64,000 nt of DNA from Coptis chinensis (taxonomy: Eukaryota > Streptophyta > Magnoliopsida > Ranunculales > Ranunculaceae): NCBI GenBank assembly GCA_015680905.1, contig CM027384.1:72883501-72947500 (forward strand), read 5' to 3'. The notes below the pieces were generated by a model. That model saw nothing but the letters and a program-made list of their open reading frames with translations, ran no database searches and was not told the origin of the DNA. This document shows, piece after piece, positions 49,299-60,600 of this stretch (its first letter is position 1; each line of letters opens with the position of its first letter). The position numbers were made by a program, and so were the translations under genes.

Positions 49299-50183
49299 AT
49301 GCTTATAGGGTGTAATACGGGGCGGGCAGGTCAACCGCGGGTCAAATAGTGATGGGTCGGGTTGGAACGGGTCTAGGGGGTACAAATCCAATGGTCCCCG
49401 GCGGGGCGGGTTGAAGTGTCATGTTTTAGTACTATCACCCACCCTGTTGGGTCAGCTTACGGGACGGGTTTTGGGTGGGTAATCCGGGTCGGGTGGAAAT
49501 TATCATTTTAACCAAGTTCACAAAAAAAAATTTCTAATTCTGCAAGTAATATATTTCCAATTCACACCATAGAGAAAAAAATGAAATCAATCAATAAAAA
49601 TAAATAAATAAATAAATAAAAAAAAAAAAAAAAAAAAAAAACTTTAATTTGAACCTAAAACTATATCTGTAAATTTGAAACTTTTTTCTCGTGATTTACT
49701 ATTTGTAAATTTATTATTTTTCATAACATATATAATAAAATAAATATGGGGGCAATGATCTATGGTACAAAATAATAAAATATAAACTAAAATAATTCGA
49801 AATTAATACAAGAATGAATGATTCATCTTCTCCAAAATTCGAAAGTTGAATTTGAACTTTTAATATTTGCCCAATGTTCAAACTTGAATATGTGAAATTG
49901 ATGTTGAACTCATAAGTTTGTATTCATATTTCTCAAATTCCTACAAAAGTTAAAATAAAATATAAACAAAATACAAAAATATTAAAGTTATAGTCTTAAA
50001 ATTGTACTGGTCAACGGCTTTTGACACGGTGCAGGTCAGGCGGCTTGATGGGTCGGGTTTGAGCATAGAACCTACACCCATAGCCCGACCGCGTAAAAAC
50101 AATGGCAGAGCGGGGCGGGTCTGTTTTCGAGTCGGTGTGGGTTTGGGTGGCGGGTGAAGACTGAGTACACTCCTAATGTTTAT
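49299..50183. mobile_element. GC-rich-ended non-autonomous hAT-like element
   Basis: An 869-bp unit (49307-50175) starts AGGGTGTAATACGGGGCGGG and ends GTACACTCCTA, an imperfect inverted terminus of the hAT type. It is bracketed by an imperfect 8-bp duplication, ATGCTTAT at 49299-49306 and ATGTTTAT at 50176-50183. Both ends are packed with GGGTCGGGTT/GGCGGGTT words, while the centre is AT-rich with a (TAAA)n/A-run at 49599-49640. It has no transposase. Confidence 0.65.
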
Positions 50184-50384
50184 CAATTGTGTGACTGATA
50201 TTAATTAATTTAATTTAGGGTTTAATTGATTTTTATAGTTTTTGTTTCGAGTCGGTTTGGTTTCGGATAAAATATAATTTTATATTGTTCGGTTCGATTT
50301 CGGGTTCCCAAATTTTTCATCTGGTTTGAATTTCCCAATCCAAACTAATTCATTTACAGTTCTATCTCATATAGTAAAAAATAT

Positions 50385-51200
50385 CAAGATATGGTAAAAT
50401 ATCGATTCCTGATTTATAGATATGTATCGTTGATACATCTATCTCTTTGGAGATATTTAATATTGTTTAATGTATAAATATTGTGGATATATTGACAAAT
50501 ATCTTAGACATTGTAGATATTTATTGATATATAATTTATATTTATTTTAAATATAGTGATAAATATTAAATAAAATTATTATCTACACAAAATATCGTCA
50601 AATATCACAATATATCATAAAATATCGTAAATATCACAAATATTTATAGTTATATATATATCTCTAAACATATCGTGCTATTTACATATTTTTATTAAAA
50701 TCTCAATATTTATCGCGATATTTTGTACTATAGTACCTAGAGCTGAGAACAAACATTATGGCTGCTTCTCCTTTCCTAAACTAGTTGTACTAATTGGACA
50801 TTGGGAGTGACTAGTCCTTGTGGAGCTATAGCCTTTTTATTTTTGTTTATTTTATTTTTTATTTGCACCAAGGCCCAAAATATCAAATTTGGTGTACCCA
50901 AAAATCGATATATATCAGATATATATTTTTTTTGTGACTAGTCCAAACTATCTAAAATATCATAAATATCGGTAAAAAAATCATAAAATATCATATATTT
51001 ATATTAAAAAATGGTCAAAAAATCAAACGACATATATCATAAATATCAGTTATATTGGCGATATAAAATATTATATCAGAAATTTCGTTATATATCGAGA
51101 AAAAAAAGATTCAATATTTGGTGGAGATATATCGAATATATTAATAACGGTGTACCAAAAAAAGGATATATATATCGGATATATCAACGATATTTTTGGC
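50385..51200. repeat. ATATC-rich degenerate repeat block
   Basis: Dozens of (A)ATATC(G/A) words lie on both strands of an extremely AT-rich tract. A longer unit, GGTGTACC(C/A)AAAAA..ATATATATC(A/G)GATATAT, occurs at about 50891 and 51161. The 64-aa frame at 51011-51205 is just this repeat translated (Tyr/Arg/Ile-rich). Confidence 0.6.
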
Positions 51201-51309
51201 TTTGATCTTCACTAGTTACCTGGCAAAAGTGATGGGAACTTGGGAAGTGCTTTAATTTTGGTTTGTAAGTTCGTCAATCCACTCGACTCAATAACGTCCA
51301 GTAAAAATG

Positions 51310-51350
51310 AATGTTCAAATTGCAACATCATGTTGCAACATATGTTGTAA
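51310..51350. repeat. Palindromic TTGCAACATCATGTTGCAA upstream of the TMN gene
   Basis: A near-perfect inverted repeat of the same TGCAACAT/ATGTTGCA half-sites as the 7.6-8.2 kb array, followed by a second partial copy. It lies about 280 bp upstream of the TMN start codon. Confidence 0.55.
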
Positions 51351-51629
51351 TGAAATGCCGAAGCTACACACTCACAAACATGGAGTTATTTCATGTCATG
51401 TGTCGGGAAGTGTCGAAATTGGAAGTTTCCGAAAAAACTGAATTGACATAATAACATGCACCAGACGGCATCTTACAACAACTTACTACAAAAATCGCAT
51501 CCGTTAAATTGACCTCGAGAGCAGCAAAACTAACATATAAAAACAAAAACAGACACTAGTAATTTTCCACTCTCATTTTCCCTCCATTTCAAGATCCCTC
51601 TCGTTTCTTCACTTTGTGCAACACTAAAA

Positions 51630-54600
51630 ATGACGAAAGAAGAGATTATCTTCATTGCCTTGGTCTCATTTCTTCTCGTGATCTCACTACAACCAGTTAA
51701 AGCTTCGAAATACAATCATCACTATACAGTTGGAGAAATTGTCCCCTTCTTTGTTAACAAGATTGGTCCTTTGAACAATCCAAGGTATACCCTTTTTCTA
51801 ATTCTAGCTTAATCTCAATTTACTTTCAAATCACATTTTCTGATGTTAATTGATATTGTATAGTTGAATTCATTCAAATGTGTGTAATTAGGGTTATTGA
51901 ATCTTGCATTGTTAGGATCACTATTTAAATTACTTTTACCGAAAGATTTTCTGTTGGAGTAGCTGTGATTTAGGGTTTGTCAAGTGTTTGAATAGAATAA
52001 TGCAAGATGGAGTCTGGATTTTGATTTTCTTGAATGGTTTTTAGTAATCTTGAAGCAAGTTAATATATTGTTATGTATTTTATCTTGCGAAATCCGCTGT
52101 TCTTAGGAGAGTGGCTCAAGTAACTGTGTTTTAGTAATGAAATGATGTGAAGTGGTGGACAATATATGAATTAAAACGAATTGATCTATAAACTTTAGGA
52201 GAACTTCAATGGTACATTGATGCCATGTGTTATGTTCACGCATGAGTCTTGTAGGTTTTATGAGGTAGAGTCGTGGGTTTGAGATTCTAGCTCTTTGGTT
52301 GTGTCTTTGTGTTAATTACTAAATCATACTCACATTGCTAGTAATAGACTAAGACTTTATGGTTTTCCAGCTAGTAAAATTTTAGGTTTTGGAACTTTGT
52401 ATTGGTGGAGACAATTAGTCAATATCCTAGGTTGGATAGTGTATACTAGCTAATATTCTTAGTTGTTTTACAAGAGATTTTGGCTCTGTGGAAAGTCCAT
52501 GCGGATCCCGTGAGAGTGTTAACTTTGACTAACTGTAAGGCGAGACAACTGAGTAACAACTAATAGGTGTTAGAGGAATATACAGGTTTTCACATAAAAA
52601 GGAGAGCACATACTGCTCCTTCTAGGGCTACACAGATGATTATGTTATCATCGCTTATTCTTTTCTGCAGTTTACTTTTTCCTTATTTCTGATTGATTTG
52701 AACCCCTGTAGTATCCTTCGAGTCTGCACTGTATATGCTTCTACTTCTTTAATTGAAATACTCTTGTTCTCATACTATCAACTATCAAGTACTGACATAT
52801 AAACAGAAAATTGATTTACATAGATATGCATGACATTGTTGTTATTGATGGTAAGTAGCAATTAATATCTTTTAGGCTGTAGGTTCACTACACTTCCATT
52901 GTTTTGACGTATTCTGTCTTCTCTCTTGCAGTGAAACATATCAGTACTTTGACTTACCATTTTGCCTCCCAGGTTGGTCTTATTCATTAGAAAAAAAGAA
53001 GTCGTGCTAAGATCACTACTAGAATTGGAATTATTTACGTTAATAAGTTTTCATCTGTCAGGTAGACAATATTAGCCCTCAGGAACAACACCAATCGGAT
53101 GATCCAGTCGTTTACTTTAACAGACACTGTGTCGTGTGTGTGTGGGTGTGGGTGTGGGTGTTTGTGTGTGTGTGTGTGTATGAGAGAGAGAGAAAGAGAG
53201 TTTAAACTTTTTACTGCTGCCCTTAGTTTTTTAATGTAAACACAAGCTTTGAATGGTTGGATCATCCGACTGATGATGTTATTGATTTATGCTCCATCTG
53301 AGGTGATATTTCTGTTGTTTACACTCAACTAGAAGATCAGATAAGGGTTAAACTACCTACACCTTTGACAGCCAACAACTGCACATTCATTAAAAGATAC
53401 ATTTTGAGAAGTTATTATTCGAGGCATTCTCAAGCCTGGGGTTATGGACTCACCTTGCTTTTAAATTGCAGATCGGGTAATCGAAGAGACTGAAACCCTT
53501 GGGGAAGTTCTAAATGGTGATCGCTTAACCAACTCTCTGTATGAGATAAGGTTCAGAGAGGACAAAATTCTAGAGAGCATTTGCAACAAGTCTTTAAACA
53601 GAGAGGAAGTGGAAAAGTTCAGGGATGCTGTCAAGAATGATTTTTATTTCCAGATGTACTATGATGATCTTCCCTTGTGGGGGTTTATTGGGAAAGTTGA
53701 AGAGGAACTGTGGAATCATCCTGAGACAGGGCGTTGTTATCAACTCTTTAAACATGTAGAATTCAACATCCTTTACAATGAGGACCGAGTCATAGAAATA
53801 ATTGCTCTTAGCGATCCAAATTCTTCCGTGGATATTACTGAAAATGCTAATACAAACGTTGAGTTTACTTATTCAGTGTCCTGGAATGCAACCTCAATTC
53901 AGTTTGCGAATCGGATGAGAAAGTATCTAAGATCATCCTTACTGCCAGAGCAACAGCAGGCTCATTGGTTCTCAATTATCAATTCCGTTGTCATTGTTGT
54001 GCTTTTGGCAGGGTTGTCAAGCACGCTTTTCATACAGAACCTAAGAAATGAACTTCGCAAGTATGATACTGTTTTTCCTCTTTTAATTTGTATTGCAATT
54101 GTTGTGTGCTAGGTTGTTAATCTTATTGTCTATTATGTCAGTCTAATCTTTACCAAAACTTTTGCAGGTACTCTGACGAAGATGAAGAAACAGAGAAAGA
54201 GGAGGTTGGTTGGAAGCACCTCCATGGTGATGTATTTAGATACCCTCCAAACATATCCTTATTCTGTGCTATCATGGGAAGTGGTACTCAGCTTCTGACA
54301 CTGTAAGCTTTTCCAACTATGAAACAGTCTTATTTTTCCTTGAAGTTTGTGCTCGATCACTGAATGACTTTATACTGTGAAATATACAGTTTATAATTAC
54401 TTTTAGATCTTCAGTTCGAGTCATTTTAAGTCCATTAGATCATTAGTATTGCCTTAGCTACTACATATGTGGCATACATACAAAGTGGTTATGAGTTATG
54501 ACTTCACACTCTAGTTTCTCTGAGTCATGATATCTGGCTGCCTGAATAGTGACTTGGTGACATATATTGGTGTTTGTTGTAAAACTTAGCTGGACTGTGA

Positions 54601-55961
54601 CAAGTCATCTGATGCTTTTACGGTTTTGACACTGGATGTCCATTCATAACCCTTTCTGATGCTCCCTTCTCCTTTATTGACATTGTTGCATACAAACTTC
54701 AGATTGTAACTTAAAAGGTGTGTGTATTCTTTGTTCAGGTTTTGCTTCCTATTCGTTCTGGCATTTCTGGGCGTTATCTATCCTTACAATCGTGGTGCAT
54801 TGTATACATCTTTTGTTGTGGTATATGCTCTTACATCTTTCATTGCTGGGTATACTGCCGCCTCATTTCGCACTAAGTTGGCAGGAACAGGACAGGAAGT
54901 TGTATGTCCACATAACTTTTCCTACTTTGTGTCACTTCATAGTTTCTTAATTATCTAACCTAATATGTCATAATTTGTTTCTTGCAGACAAAAAGTGTGT
55001 ATCTGACTGGTGTCCTCTACCTTGGCCCGCTGTTTTTACATTCGCTGTGCTGAACACAGTTGCCATTTCTTACCGGGCTACAGCTGCACTTCCATTTGGC
55101 ACCATAGCTGCATTATTCCTAATATGGACAGTTGTCGTTATCCCATTTCTCTGCGCAGGTGGCCTAATTGGGCGTCTCTATAGTTCTGATTTTCAGGCAC
55201 CTTGTGCAACCAGGAGAATGCCTTTGGAGATTCCACCATTACCTTGGTACAGAAAGATGCCCACTCAGATATTTCTTGGGGGTCTACTTCCATTCAGTGC
55301 AATATTCATCGAATTACACTACCTGTACGCAAGCATGTGGGGTCACAAGATCTTCATTGTGTATAGCATTCTGTTTATCGTGTTCATCATTCTCATCCTA
55401 ATCACCGTAATCTTGAGCATTGGGTTCACATACTTCCAGCTTTCTGTTGAAGATCATGAATGGTGGTGGAGGTGTGCATCCTTGTTGAGATCTTTTTTAA
55501 CTTTATAATATTAAATTACTAATCATGTTAAAATGTTCTCTGCCGTCTATGCTATTTGTATTTATCTTCTTGGGTATAAGTTTTTAGTCGTCTACTTTGT
55601 TCTTCGTATGGTTATTGCATGCATATTTATACTTAGATGATGACTCACCCTGAACAAAAGCTACACCCTTCTTTTTTATTCTATCTGCTTTACGTTATGA
55701 TCTATATGCCATACTGCTTACATGTATCTCTGACTTTGATGCAGCTCTCTGTTACGTGGAGGCTCAACTTCGGTTTTTATGTATTCGTATTGTTTCATCT
55801 TCTACGGCAGATCAAGCATGAGTGGATTCCTGCAGCTATCATTCTTTTTTGGCTACAATGCTTGCATATGCTATGCATTCTTTCTAATGCTGGGGACCAT
55901 AGGTTTCTACGCTTCCTTGCTATTTGTTCGCCATATTTACCGGGTTGTTAAGTTGGAGTAA
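51630..55961 (+). CDS. Transmembrane nine (TMN/endomembrane 70) protein, about 594 aa, with an apparent 1-bp frameshift
   Basis: Exons: 51630-51784, 52932-52972, 53472-54060, 54168-54302, 54739-54901, 54988-55471, 55745-55961. The order is a signal peptide (about residues 1-26), a lumenal domain (VGEIVPFFVNKIGPLNNPSETY, LPLWGFIGKVE, FTYSVSWNAT), then nine membrane segments including YPYNRGALYTS, ATAALPFGTI, PPLPWYRK, LPFSAIFIELHYLYASMWGHK and EDHEWWWRSSLL. The C-terminal KLE fits the K-x-D/E COPI/Golgi-retention motif of plant TMNs. Within exon 6, KSVYLTGVLYLGPLF is in one frame and FAVLNTVAISY in the next. One base seems missing at the T5 run 55033-55037. Either the allele is broken or the assembly dropped a T. 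Phases agree everywhere else. Confidence 0.87.
53137..53200. repeat. GT/GA microsatellite in TMN intron 2
   Basis: (GTGTGTGGGTGTGG)-type and (GT)n repeats are followed by (GA)n, a compound simple repeat in the intron 52973-53471. Confidence 0.85.
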
Positions 55962-57685
55962 TCCTTGTACTTTTACTCTCAGTGATGGCCCATCTTCTAA
56001 CTGGTTTCCTTCTAACCCAACCTCACAAAGCCCAATTCCTTAATTTTTTTCAATCTTGTGAAGTATGAGAGGCAAGAACCAGTAAGCTACTCCATCGATC
56101 AAATCATGATCTTTGTACTTTTTGTTGAATGTCCCAAAACGCTACGGATTCATACATGTTTAGATTCATGGTCTGTCACCTACACAGAGACTGCATATGC
56201 CACAGATGCCACACATACAGTTCAGATACTTCAAAAATGTAAATTGATTCTTACACTTTTCATACAAATGAAAATATGATTGACATTCGTGAATGTTTGT
56301 CTCATGTGAATGCTTTTTAACTGTGAATGTTTGTGCCTCATACTCCCCGTGTGAATGCTTTTAACGATTTGCTGTTGTTTAGTTGCAGTGTTTGATACTC
56401 TTTTCTTTTCAAATGTAATCTTTGTCCAGAAACCAGGTGCTTCAAAGTTCCCCTAATGTAAGACTTTGATATGAAATATGACTGCTGGTTTTGTTTAGAA
56501 AAATGCATCAGAATCGATTTATAAGCCAATCAAATTAGATACGATGGTTGTACTAGATCAAGACAACGAGAACCAAGACACTAAACTTGGGTACAGTAAA
56601 ATCGTGACTCGTGAGCATTCTGTATGCACTAGGCAGCCGTTTGAGAACGTCGTCATCCAATCCCAGGTAGCCATCATTCATTTGAAATCTATAAGAGTCA
56701 TCCCCTCAGAGAAGGAAATCCCCTATACTGCTGTATTATCTATATAAGTATTAGCTGTGAAGCTACAAACCCAATGGTTTGTTTGAAGTGTTCAGCGAAA
56801 AACTAGATATTCAAGAATGTGTTTGTTCACGTGTAGTCAGAGGCAACAGATTGTGAAGGTTTTGGTTTCGTGCATAGGTCATGATTCTCAAAAACAAAAC
56901 ATTGTTACATGGCTGAATCTCGTTAAACGCATCTTCTCGATTCAAAAGCCTCCTACAGAGCAAGGACAACATTTTTCTTCCTTCAGCAACATTCTGCCTT
57001 AGGCTTTAATTACAGTATGTCTACTGCATTGGGCACCATAACCATACACCACCACCCTGTTAACTTGAAGATGACGGGTCACCAACTAAGTCTTCTTAAG
57101 ATTTAATTAGGATGTATTAATGTTGTAACCTTTAGACCGGAGCTGTTGTGAACTTTCGTTCAATAGCACGCAGAACTTCAGCTTGCATATGCAAACCTTA
57201 TCAAAGTCATTACCCTTCACAGATGCTTGCATGAAGATAAAACTAATCCAGCTTAACAGCTTCGTTGCTCATCTCACAAAGCCAACAGCAGAGTTTGCTA
57301 ACAAATCTAATGTTATTTTCGACCTACCATTCACAATTAAGTTAGATTGAGTAACTACAAAGAAAGGGCAAAGCCACACTTGGACCGAGAAATACCATAG
57401 TGTGACATGAATTCCAATTGTATACCAACCATAATTTGCAAACGTCAAGAATAACTTATCTTACACCACTTCACATTAATGCAAATGTGCGCATCAATCT
57501 CAATATCTTCGGTAGTCAAAATCGTTTTGGAGCAAACGCAATCAAAACCTTATATTGTGGATACAACCAAACTTGCTCCCGCAGATAACATACATGAGAA
57601 TTTCTAGGATGTTGTAAATTGCATAATGGGGAATGAATAACTGCCCAGAGAAAAAGTGACAAGACCAACCGATTACCATGAATCC
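55962..57685. other. Intergenic between convergent TMN and CIA1 genes
   Basis: Holds the presumed 3' UTRs of both genes. Short frames at 56058, 56544 and 56817 show no family features and are not called. Confidence 0.4.
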
Positions 57686-60600
57686 TCAAGGTAAAGAAGT
57701 TAATTCCCATATCTTTATAGTCCCGTCATCACTTGCAGAAGCCAATAGTCGGTTTTCCTGGACAAATTTCAAAACGAAACCAAAAACAAAATGAGTACAC
57801 CTTTGATATGGAAAGCAGACAAGTAGTAAAGACTGCAACCATCACTTGCATGCACATCGACACTGATTCCTACTAATATTCATAGAAAGTTCCCTGGGGT
57901 TTCCCAAAATTGCAGGGCCAGCTCAACCCTATAGCAAAATAGACAATTGCTTAGGAACCCGCTGGAAAAAGGGCCCCAGCCCAATCCGGCCATGCCAAAT
58001 GACATTTCAGGTTCCAACTATAGATCACCATGTGTTGCTATTATAAAGAGAAAGGCCCCCTACTCAATATACAAATTATACACGGTTGAGCAAACTCAAG
58101 ACCCACTTAGTTCTATTTGTTCTGGGCCCTGTGATTACTCCAAGTCTCTAATTAATTTAAGTTTAACATCAAACAACAAGATAAAATTTACAATAACTAT
58201 CATTTCTCTGTACTGCCTATTTTTCTTCATAGAAGAAATGCACATGAATGTGCATACATAATGTAATTATGTCCCATATAGATATTGTGCCAATACTAAT
58301 TTAAAATAGTAAACTTCACGTTTTCAAATTTTCTTTGGGATTTTATTTTCAATATTCATTGGCAAGGTTTTACATTTCGCTAAAACATATTCAGTACACA
58401 AAATTTCATTCATTGATATGCGAAAGCCCATTTTTAACTTTTGCTTAGGGCCCCAGAATGGCTTGAGCCGCCCCTGCATAAATGGACCTACCACAATGTA
58501 TGAAGTATTCAACAGGTCGAACCAAAAGCACATGCTTAAACAACATATCCTTGACTTCTTGATTCCCGAAGTGATGTACAAGGACACATAAGGTGGGTCT
58601 TATCAGTATTAACAGTGAGGTTCTTCGATCCATAGATTTTATATCACATTGTGACCAAAACAAATAGAAGGAATGTAGTTCACATCACAATATAATTAAA
58701 TTTTCAAAATTTCAACATTGCCACATACAAATGCCTCCCCAAAAATACCAAACGCCAATAATTAGGCCTGGAAACCATTCTTTGTAGAAAGTTTATAATA
58801 ACTATGACCAGTTGACTGCTCTATTTCAATAAATCGAAATCTTAGTGAATCATTGTCCGACTTTTCATTTTGGTAAATCAGAATCAAACAAATTTTCTGG
58901 TTAATAACCGATTTAAATTACTGGTATGTGATAACCTTATTCATCTTGATTTTGATTCATGACTTGCGTAAAGGCCTTTTGATGTGTGTTCACAGCCAAC
59001 AAGTATTCCCTTCTCCATACCCTCCCCGTCATTAAATTGAAGCGATGAGTGGTAGTGGGTAAATTGATGTTTAGATACAATTGTACCACAAATTTTCGTG
59101 GTCACTGTGAGAGTATGTAGGATCCTAACCAAGAAGGCAATTCCATCATACTTCAACTATATTATATGAAACATTCCAAAGATGATCCATAAGAGCACAA
59201 GCATACCTTGGAACTCCATTGCACTGCATTTACATCCATGTCATGTGCCTTTTCCTTCTTCAACAACATTTTGTATGAGGGTCCCTCAACCTGTTGCACC
59301 AGAAAGTTAATACAACACCAAAGGCTGACGTGAACCATTTACTAGATATGTACACATGGATAAAAAGGAAAAACATTTTTCCAGCCAGCAATTCCATCAT
59401 TTGCTAAGCAGGATGTCTTTGTTCAGCTATTAAAACAGACACATTGAACATTGGAATTGATAGTAATGCTAACTCATGATTCAATGCTAATTTAATCGAA
59501 CTGAGAGAGTATGATGAAATCAATACAGTTGTTTAATTAAACACCCAGGATATTTAGTGAACTAGATAACAACTTTCTCAACATGAAAATGCATTGGACG
59601 AGTTGCATCCATATTCCCAGCAATCAATCCTAGAAGGCCAGGAACTTTTCCCAGTCAAAAAAGGGGATACTCATGCCTTAATTTGATTATCAGAGTTTTG
59701 GTACTCAATCAGTACCTCAATTACGTTGTTTTTTCTAGATAGAAACTTTGTTAAATCCACAGAAAGAGCCAAATGCAAGCTTCAACCACAACAAACAAAT
59801 CCTCAACCTTTTAGTGTGATCATTAGACTAGTTTATAAAGTCTCAGTCTGAAAACAACATCTATAACCCAAAAAATCCCAGGTACATTTCCAGTTTGACA
59901 ATTAAGTACGTTTATTGGTTATTGACTAAACAAATACCAAGAACTAGATTGTATAGATTACTCTTTTCTCTTTTGCTGGTTGTCCTCTCTTTTTTCTGTT
60001 CTCCCTTCTTTCTTTTTTCTTTTTTTTAATAATAGGTTTTTTGCAGAATAGCACAACCACCACAATGAAAACGACTAGCTCATACATTCCCGACTTGCGT
60101 CAAGTGATGTGACTTGTAAAACTGAGAGAAACACATTGGGCAATCAGACACATCATCGTTAACTTTCACTAATCAAGAGTTACAGGGATATATGGGAATA
60201 CCGAACCATCACTTTCATCAGCAAAAAGACGGATAGCATCGTCAGCCGCAGCACTGGCAATTACACCCTCCCTGTCATTCATAAATGAAAGCATACTTCC
60301 CATTAAAAATGCACCTAAATAAACTGAATGTCAAACAACAATGAACATCCGTAACGATTAGGTGGTTACCAATAATGTTTTTATTTTTTTTTGTGTGTGG
60401 GGGTGCGTGTGTGTGGCGGGGGGGGGGGAGATCCCTAATAAAATTTGCGCCTCAGTGTTATAAAAACTCTAGAAAATCAGGTAACACAATCTGGATTTCA
60501 AAACTAAATTGATAATCCAAAGACGTTAACAATAAAAATTTGTATAAACTCACGAAAGGCTGATTAGCCACAGATTAATGAGACTGAGTTATTAATTTGT

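Noticed and set aside
51011-51205. 64-aa Tyr/Arg/Ile-rich frame
   Set aside because: It is a translation of the ATATC-rich repeat block.
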